From: Bacteroidales bacterium
Lineage (GTDB): Bacteria > Bacteroidota > Bacteroidia > Bacteroidales > NBLH01
Direction of reading: 5' to 3'
Assembly (NCBI GenBank): GCA_021647685.1
Contig: JAKIUH010000048.1
Span: 1-16,365 of the forward strand
DNA: 16,365 nt
Position numbers and translations under genes: made by a program. Under the pieces are notes generated by a model. That model saw nothing but the letters and a program-made list of their open reading frames with translations. It did no database searches and was not told the DNA's origin. Position 1 is the first letter of the stretch. Each line of letters opens with the position of its first letter. This document shows positions 1 to 6,178 of the stretch, piece by piece.

Positions 1-321
1 TTATCATCTTCCGGCGATCAAGTCTATTTAACATCTACAACTGTAATTGAAGCCGGAACAAACAGCCTTGCCAAGGTACAAAAATCAAATAGTTTTATCC
101 GTTTATGGCCAAATCCTTCTAAAGCTGTTTTAAATATTAGCTTTGAAACGCCTGTTCAAATTAAATTGTTAGAAATTGTTAATTCGCAAGGAAAGGTGTT
201 AAAATCAATCAATAATTATAATAAACAATTAATATATCTTGATAAAATACCTTCCGGTATCTTGTTTTTAAGAATACACATTGATGATAAAATCTACACA
301 AAAACGTTTATGAAAATTTAA
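1..321 (+). CDS. C-terminal fragment of a T9SS-exported protein (sorting domain, type A-like)
   Basis: The reading frame is open from base 1 and stops at TAA 319-321, so only the last 106 residues are present. From about residue 37 the sequence has the pattern of a type IX secretion C-terminal sorting domain: RLWPNPSKAVLNI, a middle strand ending in NSQGKVL, then IPSGILFLRI and a terminal TKTFMKI. In this family the PNP, G-K-V and SG-x-Y/F-x-x-R blocks are the hallmarks, and the domain is cleaved when the cargo crosses the outer membrane and is anchored or released. The cargo domain lies outside the window, so its function is unknown. The gene ends just before a hairpin shared with the tRNA on the opposite strand. 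Confidence 0.88.
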   Translation, partial: LSSSGDQVYLTSTTVIEAGTNSLAKVQKSNSFIRLWPNPSKAVLNISFETPVQIKLLEIVNSQGKVLKSINNYNKQLIYLDKIPSGILFLRIHIDDKIYTKTFMKI

Positions 322-334
322 GGTAAAATAAAAA

Positions 335-358
335 AGAGTTGTAATTTCTTACAACTCT
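335..358 (-). terminator. Rho-independent terminator of tRNA-Cys
   Basis: A perfect 10-bp inverted repeat (AGAGTTGTAA / TTACAACTCT) has a 4-nt loop. Read on the minus strand it begins 10 bases after the tRNA 3' end and is followed by a T-rich run (bases 334 down to about 324). On the plus strand it is followed only by AATTATC, so termination of the T9SS gene there would be weaker. Confidence 0.8.
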
Positions 359-367
359 AATTATCAG

Positions 368-438
368 AGGTCACGAGCGGATTCGAACCGCTGTAGCCGG
401 TTTTGCAGACCGGAGCCTAGCCACTCGGCCACGTGACC
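368..438 (-). tRNA. tRNA-Cys (anticodon GCA)
   Basis: Read on the minus strand, the acceptor arm GGTCACG (438-432) pairs perfectly with CGTGACC (375-369). It is followed by U73 at 368, the discriminator base expected for cysteine tRNA. The anticodon stem CCGGT/ACCGG encloses the loop CTGCAAA, giving anticodon GCA. The T arm is AGCGG-TTCGAAT-CCGCT. The 3' CCA is not encoded (next bases CTG), so it must be added after transcription. The gene is 71 nt long with a short variable loop. Confidence 0.97.
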
Positions 439-452
439 TTTTAATATCGCTG

Positions 453-460
453 CAAAAATA
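453..460 (-). promoter_or_regulatory. Candidate -7 box for tRNA-Cys
   Basis: On the minus strand this reads TATTTTTG, matching the Bacteroidota -7 consensus TAnnTTTG, 14 nt before the tRNA 5' end. I see no convincing TTG at the -33 position, so the call rests on one box and its location. Confidence 0.4.
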
Positions 461-560
461 TAAATATTCTCTTAATAATTCGATAAAAAAATTTTTTTTT
501 TCATTGCCGGAATATTATTTCTTGTCATGTTGCTAATTTAGCTGTCCAGAAAAATTTACA

Positions 561-603
561 TTGAGAAATTAATTATTTAAGAATTTGTATCTTTGATACA
601 AAT
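561..603 (+). promoter_or_regulatory. Promoter with overlapping palindrome ahead of the small membrane protein
   Basis: TATCTTTG at 588-595 matches the Bacteroidota -7 box exactly. A TTG lies at 561-563, 24 nt upstream, slightly more than the usual 19-23. The -7 box sits inside a perfect 9-bp inverted repeat, ATTTGTATC (583-591) / GATACAAAT (595-603), with a 3-nt centre. This could be an operator for a dimeric repressor or a hairpin at the 5' end of the transcript. The start codon is at 616. Confidence 0.5.
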
Positions 604-615
604 AGTTATATATCA

Positions 616-816
616 ATGGAACTTTTGAAAATAATATTTTCTGTTATATTGTTTATTTTAAAACTGTTTGCAGCTATTTTAATTTTTTTATGGAAAGTAA
701 TTTCTAAAATCTTTGTTCTGATTATTATATTTGTATTAATTATTTCTTTTTTTTCATTACCACCAATGTGGATTATAATCATTTTACTACTGTTAATTTT
801 ATTTAAGAAGGAATAA
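616..816 (+). CDS. Small, highly hydrophobic membrane protein
   Basis: This 66-residue protein is almost wholly composed of I, L, F and V. It has a hydrophobic stretch at about residues 5-28, a second at 32-47, a short break at the SLPP sequence (47-50), and a third at 51-62 ending in the charged tail KKE. It would span the inner membrane two or three times. I do not recognise the family. A good -7 box 20 nt upstream of the ATG supports it as a real gene, but its base composition is so AT-rich that a chance open frame in T-rich DNA cannot be excluded. No Shine-Dalgarno sequence is visible, which is normal for the phylum. No terminator follows it. Confidence 0.55.
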   Translation: MELLKIIFSVILFILKLFAAILIFLWKVISKIFVLIIIFVLIISFFSLPPMWIIIILLLLILFKKE

Positions 817-876
817 AATGTTGAATATTCAATTGGCGGTTAGGAGTATGACGGATATATTTTTTAATAATAAATT

Positions 877-1125
877 ATGAAACATCCATCCGCCAGCTGG
901 TGGACACAGGGAAATAATTATTTATGTAAATTAAATAAGTGCACTCCTTGATGTTTGTGGATGTTACATGTGGCAAATAAAAACAATTTAAAAATAATCA
1001 CATGAAACATCCATGATTAACAATAAACACACAGGGGCATGATTATTTTGGTACAAAAATAAGCGAAATCTCTGATATTAGTGGATGTTCCATGAGACCA
1101 TTAAAAATAATTAAAAAATAAACTC
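877..1125. repeat. Two imperfect 124-125 bp tandem units with inverted ends
   Basis: Unit 1 (877-1001) and unit 2 (1002-1125) both begin ATGAAACATCCAT and both carry GTGGATGTTnCATG about 80 bases later (957-970 and 1081-1094). These two motifs are reverse complements of each other (consensus ATGnAACATCCAY), so each unit is bounded by an inverted pair and the two units repeat in tandem. The middle parts also align, sharing CACAGGG, ATTATTT, TAAG and TGAT blocks in the same order, and AT-rich spacers of about 30 bp end each unit. The next period starts exactly at the ATGAAA start codon at 1126. The origin is unknown: a degenerate mobile-element family, a duplicated leader, or a structured RNA. 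Confidence 0.7.
889..904. repeat. Short interspersed palindrome (TCCGCCAGCTGGTGGA)
   Basis: This is a 16-bp palindrome with a single G-T pair at 892/901, and it is GC-rich within AT-rich surroundings. Motifs of the form TCCGCCAGCTGGCGGA are, as I recall, scattered through intergenic DNA of many Bacteroidota genomes; that is memory, not a search. It occurs in repeat unit 1 but not at the matching place in unit 2. Confidence 0.5.
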
Positions 1126-1926
1126 ATGAAAAGGAGCTTTGTATTTATATTTTTCTTTGTACTTATTTTTTCTTGCAAAGAAAATACGAACATTAAAAAT
1201 GATAATAACCAGATAATCGAAAATGCACTAAGTTTTAAATTAGGTGACAGCTTAATTATTTTTAAAATCTATAGCTCAGGAACGGGTAATATTATTTATT
1301 TTAATTTACACGATGATGAAAACACAGCAGTAGAAGCTGCAGAAAATATTTTAAACAAAATTACCGGAAAATTAATTGAAATAAAAGCATCGGGTGAACG
1401 TTTAATCAGTTTTAATATAGATACTTCAGTATATAAATTTGACCCGAACCGTATTTTTACCCCCGCTGGCAGAAAAGCTACATTAGAGCGTTACAGCAAA
1501 TATACACAACAAGCCGATAGTGTTGTAGAAAAGTTTGCCTTATATATTACCGACACATTGTTACAAAACGCCGGTATTATTGTTGCACTGCATAATAACA
1601 CTGCTGATAATTATTCAATTTTGTCATATGCACAGGGGGGTAAATATGCTTCAGATGCTGCCCAAGTTCATATAAACCCACAGCTAGACCCCGATAATTT
1701 TTTCTATGTAACCCAAGATGATTTTTACGAAAAAATAAGTAAAAAGGGCTACAATGTGCTCTTACAAGACAACTCTAAGGTTACCGATGATGGTTCTTTA
1801 TCGGTATATTGTGGCACAAAAGGCATTAAGTATATTAATATAGAAGCTCAAAAAGGACATACACAACAACAAAAAGCCATGATATTGGCGATACAAGATA
1901 TTATATCAACAAAAACAGTTGATTAA
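1126..1926 (+). CDS. Lipoprotein with M14-type zinc carboxypeptidase residue pattern
   Basis: This 266-residue protein starts with a signal peptide ending in the lipobox LIFSC, so Cys17 should be lipidated and the protein membrane-anchored, facing the periplasm or the surface. The residues resemble the active-site order of M14 metallocarboxypeptidases and related desuccinylases: H62-D-D-E65 (the HxxE zinc pair), D106-P-N108-R109 (like the substrate-binding D-x-N-R), H156 in VALHNN (third zinc ligand) and E240 in NIEAQKGH (general base). From these I infer a peptidase or amidohydrolase acting on peptides or cell-wall fragments; the true substrate is unknown. It is a single gene, 83 bp before the DUF4870 gene, which has its own promoter. 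It is shorter than typical M14 enzymes (about 300 residues), so a divergent subfamily is likely. Confidence 0.7.
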   Translation: MKRSFVFIFFFVLIFSCKENTNIKNDNNQIIENALSFKLGDSLIIFKIYSSGTGNIIYFNLHDDENTAVEAAENILNKITGKLIEIKASGERLISFNIDTSVYKFDPNRIFTPAGRKATLERYSKYTQQADSVVEKFALYITDTLLQNAGIIVALHNNTADNYSILSYAQGGKYASDAAQVHINPQLDPDNFFYVTQDDFYEKISKKGYNVLLQDNSKVTDDGSLSVYCGTKGIKYINIEAQKGHTQQQKAMILAIQDIISTKTVD

Positions 1927-1947
1927 TCGAAATTATTTGCTGTTTTT

Positions 1948-1977
1948 TTGAAATCTTGTTTCTAAATTATACCTTTG
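1948..1977 (+). promoter_or_regulatory. Promoter of the DUF4870 gene
   Basis: TTG (1948-1950), 19 nt, then TACCTTTG (1970-1977) is an exact match to the Bacteroidota TTG-N19-TAnnTTTG layout. The transcript would begin near 1983, so the ATG at 2010 must be the start and the longer TTG start at 1956 is excluded. Confidence 0.75.
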
Positions 1978-2009
1978 CTTTAGTACTAACTTTAAAATTT
2001 TATTTTAAT

Positions 2010-2372
2010 ATGGAAGCAAATGAAAATCAGTATTGGGGAATGAATGAAAAAAGTTTTTTATTACTCATGCATCTCGGACAATTTGCCGGATGGATAATTC
2101 CGGGCGCCGGTTTTGCCTTACCGATTATTATGTGGGTAACCAATAAAGATAATAGTGAGCGTATTGACGAACAAGGCAAATACATCACCAATTGGCTAAT
2201 TAGCCTTACTATTTATATAATAGCATCGTCAATATTAATGATTATAGCTATAGGTTTTATCGGATTAATTGCTGCCGGTCTTTTAGCCCTTGTTTTTCCG
2301 ATAATTGGAGCAATAAAAGCCAACGATGGTGAAATTTGGAAATATCCCTTAACCATTCAATTTATAAAATAA
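2010..2372 (+). CDS. DUF4870 domain-containing membrane protein
   Basis: This 120-residue protein has the layout of the DUF4870 family: a short polar N-terminus, the MHLGQFAGWIIPGAGFALPIIMW segment beginning about residue 20, a charged loop with E-R-I-D-E-Q-G-K, the ITNWLIS motif, one long hydrophobic region at about 65-100, and a C-terminus around A-N-D-G-E-x-W-K-Y-P. In the family the G-K and NW region is highly conserved, but no biochemical role is established. I start it at ATG 2010 because the promoter at 1948-1977 lies inside the longer open frame. It would be an inner-membrane protein with three to four helices. It ends 20 bp before a strong terminator, so it is a single-gene transcript. 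Confidence 0.87.
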   Translation: MEANENQYWGMNEKSFLLLMHLGQFAGWIIPGAGFALPIIMWVTNKDNSERIDEQGKYITNWLISLTIYIIASSILMIIAIGFIGLIAAGLLALVFPIIGAIKANDGEIWKYPLTIQFIK

Positions 2373-2392
2373 ATAAGACGATATTTGTACAT

Positions 2393-2423
2393 AAAGCCGG
2401 AAAATTTAAGTCCGGCTTTTTTT
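2393..2423 (+). terminator. Rho-independent terminator after DUF4870 gene
   Basis: A perfect 9-bp stem AAAGCCGGA (2393-2401) / TCCGGCTTT (2411-2419) with a 9-nt loop runs into a seven-T tract (2417-2423), 20 bp after the stop codon. Confidence 0.93.
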
Positions 2424-2439
2424 ACTGCTGCTCTATTTA

Positions 2440-2579
2440 GTGCCTGTCTATAAGGTGCTTGATTTTTGAAAATTTAAGATTTTTTAGGCGTAGTAAATGC
2501 TTGGGTATTAGACAAGCCGAAAAAATTAAAAAGGCGCAAAAAGATAAATTTTCAATTCAATGACTTTATAGACAGACAC
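2440..2579. mobile_element. MITE-like element, 140 bp, with target-site duplication
   Basis: The left end GTGCCTGTCTATAA and the right end (minus strand) GTGTCTGTCTATAA form terminal inverted repeats. The similarity continues inward for roughly 45 bases (both arms contain TTGA, then GAAAATTTA, a T-run and a GGC/CGCC block). The hexamer TATTTA flanks the element on both sides (2434-2439 and 2580-2585). If the outermost G/C pair is counted as target, the duplication reads CTATTTAG (8 bp). There is no coding capacity for a transposase, so movement would need a full-length partner elsewhere. It sits between the DUF4870 terminator and the start of the large outer-membrane protein. Confidence 0.85.
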
Positions 2580-2618
2580 TATTTAGGTTTAAATCATAAC
2601 TCTAAGTTCTAAAATTTA

Positions 2619-2626
2619 TATTTTTG
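2619..2626 (+). promoter_or_regulatory. Candidate -7 box of the large outer-membrane protein
   Basis: TATTTTTG matches TAnnTTTG and lies 33 bp downstream of the mobile element's right duplication. No TTG occurs at the proper -33 distance. The box ends only 5 bases before the GTG start at 2632, so transcripts from it would be leaderless or nearly so. Confidence 0.4.
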
Positions 2627-2631
2627 CCTGT

Positions 2632-5600
2632 GTGCAAGGCAAATTTTTAATATTATCTGTTTTTATCATTCTTTTTTCACAGGTATCAGCTCAGGAAAAC
2701 TTGAGCAATATTCGTACTCGAGAGCTATTGATACAATCAGACACTCTGTTTTTAGATACTTTAAGTATTGTTCCACAAAGTTTAAGTATTCAAAATGCAT
2801 ATTTAAACCTTATTAAAGACAGCTTATTAAGCATCGATTATGCAAAAGCTCAAATAATTATTAAAGATAAAGCAAGGCTTTACGGTAAAAAACTTCGCTT
2901 TAAATACCGTGTTTTTCCATACAATTTTTCCGAAAAATATACGCTCCGTGAAAATCCTTTAATATTGTCCGATGAGGTAAAACAAAGTAACAAAATCCGC
3001 ATACAAACACAGTCGGTTAAAAAAGAAAACTTCTTTAAAGATGAACTGAAAAAAAACGGGAGTATTTCACGCGGATTTATGGTGGGCAATCAGCGCGATT
3101 TAAGTACTGTTTCAAATCTTAACCTGCAACTTTCAGGAAAAATTAATGATGAGGTTTCTATACTTGCTGCCATTTCCGATAACAACCTACCCATACAGCC
3201 TGAAGGAAATACACAACAAATTCAAGAATTTGATAATGTTTTTGTTCAATTGTTTACCAAAGAATCGGGAATTATTCTCGGTGATTTTCTTTTACAAAAA
3301 CCGCAGGGTTATTTTATGCATTTGGATAAAAAAAGCAGAGGAACTAAATTATATTCTACATTTAAACTACCGGGAGCTTATCGGTTACAATCCGGTTTTA
3401 GTGCAGGACTGGCAAAAGGAAAATACAACCGTATTAAATTTACCGGCATTGATGGCAATCAAGGACCTTACCGGCTTACCGGTACTGAAAACGAACAGTT
3501 TATTATTATTCTTTCCGGTACTGAAAAAGTATATATTGACGGAGAGCTGATGAAGCGTGGACAAAATTTTGATTATACCATTGATTATAATACCGCTGAA
3601 ATTACCTTTACACAAAACCGGCTGATAACCAAAGATAAACGCATAACTGTTGAGTTTGAGTATGCTTTACAATTATATCCGCGTACTGTAATTTTTCAAA
3701 CCAATAAATTATCAAACGGGAAAAACTCATTTTGGTTAAATTTTTACCGGCATTCCGATAATAAAAACGACCCCTTGTCTTTACTTTACTCAAAAGATGC
3801 TCAAAAATCTATGTCCGAAATTGGCGACAGTATTCAAAATGCTTTTTATCCTAATGTGGACAGTATTGGCTATACGTCTGATTATGTTATGTATGAACTT
3901 ATTGACACACTTGCTAACGGAATTGTTTACGACTCGATTTACCGGCAATCCAATGATTCGCAAAAGGCGGTTTATCGCTTGGGTTTTTCGTTTGTAGGAG
4001 TAAACAAAGGCAATTACAGGCAAGTAAGTTCTTTGGCAAACGGGAAAGTTTATGAATGGGTAGCGCCTGTAAATAATATCCCGCAAGGAGAGTATGAGCC
4101 GATAGTTTTACTTATTACCCCAAAAACACAGCTTTTAAGTACCGCAGGAGCTAATTTTGCCATTGGTGATTTTGGAAATATTTTTATCGAAACAGCATTC
4201 TCTAATTTTGATTTGAATAAGTACTCCTTACAAGATAAAGACGATGATGCAGCTTTTGCCGGCAGATTTATTTTTAACAGGCATTTATTAAAAAACGATA
4301 CAAGTTTTGTCCAATTAAAGCTTCGCCTTAAATATCAATTTGCCGATAAAAATTTTAAACCCTTAGACAATTATCGTTCGGTTGAATTTGAACGCGACTG
4401 GAATGTTTCACAAACTACAAACAAATATCAAGAACAGCGTGGCGGAGTAGAAATTAGTTTTTTCCGTAAAAATTTGGGTACCGCTAATTCAGGCATCGAA
4501 ATTTTAAACGGTGCTAACAGTTATTTGGGTAAAAAGGCTTTTTTTAACAGTAATTTACAAAGCAAAGGTTTTGAAATAGATGCTAATATCAACTTTTTGA
4601 AAACCAAAGACGTATTAAATAAAACTTCGTATATCAGGCATAAGGTGTTAATGGCAAAACATTTTAAGCTGTTTACTTTTGGTGCAAGCGAATATATCGA
4701 AAACAATTTATGGCAAAATAATTCTACTGACAGTTTGATTTTAAACAGCTTTAGTTTTTCCGAATATGAATTTTTTATCAAACAAGCCGATTCTGTCCGG
4801 CACCGGTTTTTTACATCCTATAAAATCAGAGAAAACAAACTGCCTTTAAATAATAGCTTGCAAACATCAGATAAAAGTGAAATTTTAAGTGCAGGATTAA
4901 GTTTTAGGGTACAAAAAGGCATTCGTTTGAGTGGTAGGTTAAATTACCGTACAATTAATTATCGCGATACACTTAATAATGAACTCAACAATGAAAATAG
5001 CCTTACCGGAAGAGGTGAACTGCAAATGCGATTGGCTAAAGGCAGTTTTGTTTGGTCAAGTTTTTATGAAACAGGATTTGGTTTTGAAAGTATAAAAAAT
5101 TATCAATATATTGAAGTACCGGCAGGGCAGGGGCAGTTTACTTGGATTGATTACAACGGCAACAACATAAAAGAACTTAATGAATTTGAATACGCAAAGT
5201 ATCAAGATGAGGCAAATTATATACGCATTGTTTTACAGTCGCCCGAAAAACAAAAAATTTTTTCGTCGCAATTAAATCAAACTATTGTTTTAATGCCTAT
5301 GCGTATTTGGATGAAATCAGGAGGAATTAAAAAATTCATTAGTCGGTTTTCTAATCGTTTTGCCTTGCGTATTTTACAAAAATCCGACCATGAAGATTAT
5401 ATTCCCGATTTATCGAACAATCCCAATATTATCAGCCTAAGTTTTGATTTACGCAATATTTTCACCTTTAAAACTTTTCGGCAAAAATGGCAAGTTGATT
5501 ATATTTTTAATCAAAACAAGCAAAAAATACCTTTAAGCAGCGGTACTGAATTTAAAAATTTAGCGTTAAATCGTTTAAAGTTAAGATATAAACTCAATAA

Positions 5601-6078
5601 ACAGTTTACTTTATACAATGATTTTGCAGTTAGTAGCTTACAGAATACTTCTGATTTTTTTGAGGACAAAACATTCTTAATAAAAAGTATTGAAAACCGT
5701 CCTGCATTGCAATTTCAAAACAAAATTAATTGGTTTATCAATTTATCGTGGCAATATGTGGATAAACAGAATATTTATGGTACGGAACGGGCATTAGTAC
5801 ACGAAATAAAATTAATTTATAATCAAAATATTTTATTAAGTGGTAATTTACAGGCAAATTTTAGTTTGATAAATATTAATTATAATAATGATGCTTTAAA
5901 TCCGATTGCTTACGAAATGTTAGAAGGTTTATTACCGGGGAAAAATATGCTTTGGGAACTGGTTTTTAATAAAAAATTATCAAAAGTTTTTCAATTGCAA
6001 ATTAACTATACAGGCAGACTTAATGAAAATGCCCCTGTTATACATAATGGAGGCATACAGTTAAGGGCAAGTTTTTAA
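2632..6078 (+). CDS. Large outer-membrane beta-barrel protein of unknown function (SprA-like N-terminal motif)
   Basis: This 1148-residue protein starts with a signal peptide (about residues 1-21, ending SQVSAQ). The GTG at 2632 is chosen because it gives this peptide and because an in-frame stop lies upstream at 2590. After a roughly 110-residue N-terminal region comes a glycine-led segment with the motifs GFMVGNQRDLS, LNLQLSGKINDEVSI and a stretch rich in ISD, Q-P-E-G and T-Q-Q. I associate these with SprA, the T9SS translocon protein, and with a family of large uncharacterised Bacteroidota barrel proteins. The remainder shows alternating polar/hydrophobic strands and ends GGIQLRASF with a C-terminal Phe, as barrel proteins do. 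An acidic loop at D840-Y-N842-G-N844 to E851 resembles a calcium-binding loop but is offset by one residue. At half SprA's length it is not SprA itself. Function is unknown; it is monocistronic. Confidence 0.8.
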   Translation: MQGKFLILSVFIILFSQVSAQENLSNIRTRELLIQSDTLFLDTLSIVPQSLSIQNAYLNLIKDSLLSIDYAKAQIIIKDKARLYGKKLRFKYRVFPYNFSEKYTLRENPLILSDEVKQSNKIRIQTQSVKKENFFKDELKKNGSISRGFMVGNQRDLSTVSNLNLQLSGKINDEVSILAAISDNNLPIQPEGNTQQIQEFDNVFVQLFTKESGIILGDFLLQKPQGYFMHLDKKSRGTKLYSTFKLPGAYRLQSGFSAGLAKGKYNRIKFTGIDGNQGPYRLTGTENEQFIIILSGTEKVYIDGELMKRGQNFDYTIDYNTAEITFTQNRLITKDKRITVEFEYALQLYPRTVIFQTNKLSNGKNSFWLNFYRHSDNKNDPLSLLYSKDAQKSMSEIGDSIQNAFYPNVDSIGYTSDYVMYELIDTLANGIVYDSIYRQSNDSQKAVYRLGFSFVGVNKGNYRQVSSLANGKVYEWVAPVNNIPQGEYEPIVLLITPKTQLLSTAGANFAIGDFGNIFIETAFSNFDLNKYSLQDKDDDAAFAGRFIFNRHLLKNDTSFVQLKLRLKYQFADKNFKPLDNYRSVEFERDWNVSQTTNKYQEQRGGVEISFFRKNLGTANSGIEILNGANSYLGKKAFFNSNLQSKGFEIDANINFLKTKDVLNKTSYIRHKVLMAKHFKLFTFGASEYIENNLWQNNSTDSLILNSFSFSEYEFFIKQADSVRHRFFTSYKIRENKLPLNNSLQTSDKSEILSAGLSFRVQKGIRLSGRLNYRTINYRDTLNNELNNENSLTGRGELQMRLAKGSFVWSSFYETGFGFESIKNYQYIEVPAGQGQFTWIDYNGNNIKELNEFEYAKYQDEANYIRIVLQSPEKQKIFSSQLNQTIVLMPMRIWMKSGGIKKFISRFSNRFALRILQKSDHEDYIPDLSNNPNIISLSFDLRNIFTFKTFRQKWQVDYIFNQNKQKIPLSSGTEFKNLALNRLKLRYKLNKQFTLYNDFAVSSLQNTSDFFEDKTFLIKSIENRPALQFQNKINWFINLSWQYVDKQNIYGTERALVHEIKLIYNQNILLSGNLQANFSLININYNNDALNPIAYEMLEGLLPGKNMLWELVFNKKLSKVFQLQINYTGRLNENAPVIHNGGIQLRASF

Positions 6079-6097
6079 TTTTTAGTAATATCTGTAA

Positions 6098-6158
6098 GTC
6101 ATCTGATGAATTTATTATATGGTTTATTTCACCTTAATTACAATATTCATCTGATGAC
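6098..6158. repeat. 61-bp inverted-repeat element between convergent genes
   Basis: The arms GTCATCTGATGAAT (6098-6111) and ATTCATCTGATGAC (6145-6158) pair over 14 bp with one central mismatch, around a 33-base AT-rich spacer. Each arm also contains TCATCTGATGA, itself a palindrome around one base, so the same 11-mer is both directly and inversely repeated. No T-tract follows on either strand, so it is not a classical terminator. Confidence 0.65.
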
Positions 6159-6178
6159 TGTCAATAAAATTTTGCTAT

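Larger units (their letters stand above)
817..1125. other. Non-coding stretch with degenerate repeats
   Basis: I see no supportable gene in these 309 bases. The longest in-frame ATG run in the first repeat unit (from 877) stops after 24 codons, and the matching one in the second unit stops after 4. The region holds a 12-bp palindrome TTGAATATTCAA (821-832), a CCGCCAGCTGG-type palindrome (889-904) and the tandem repeat block described separately. No exact TAnnTTTG box was found for the gene at 1126. Confidence 0.7.

Noticed and set aside
877..1125. CRISPR array
   Set aside because: The repeats are inverted as well as direct, imperfect, only two periods long and about 125 bp apart, with no cas genes.
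1911..1949. Possible terminator AAAAACAG / CTGTTTTT after the M14-like lipoprotein gene
   Set aside because: The stem is only 8 bp with a 21-base loop, is mostly A-T pairs and overlaps the stop codon; the T-run is better explained as part of the next gene's -33 region.
1956..2009. N-terminal extension of the DUF4870 protein from a TTG at 1956
   Set aside because: An exact promoter lies at 1948-1977, inside this stretch, and the family starts at the ATG at 2010.
3146..3550. 134-residue open frame in another frame inside the large outer-membrane gene
   Set aside because: It lies wholly within a strongly supported coding region, has no own promoter and reads as low-complexity overlap sequence.
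3790..4086. 98-residue minus-strand open frame inside the large outer-membrane gene
   Set aside because: It is antisense to a real gene, with no domain features or start signals.
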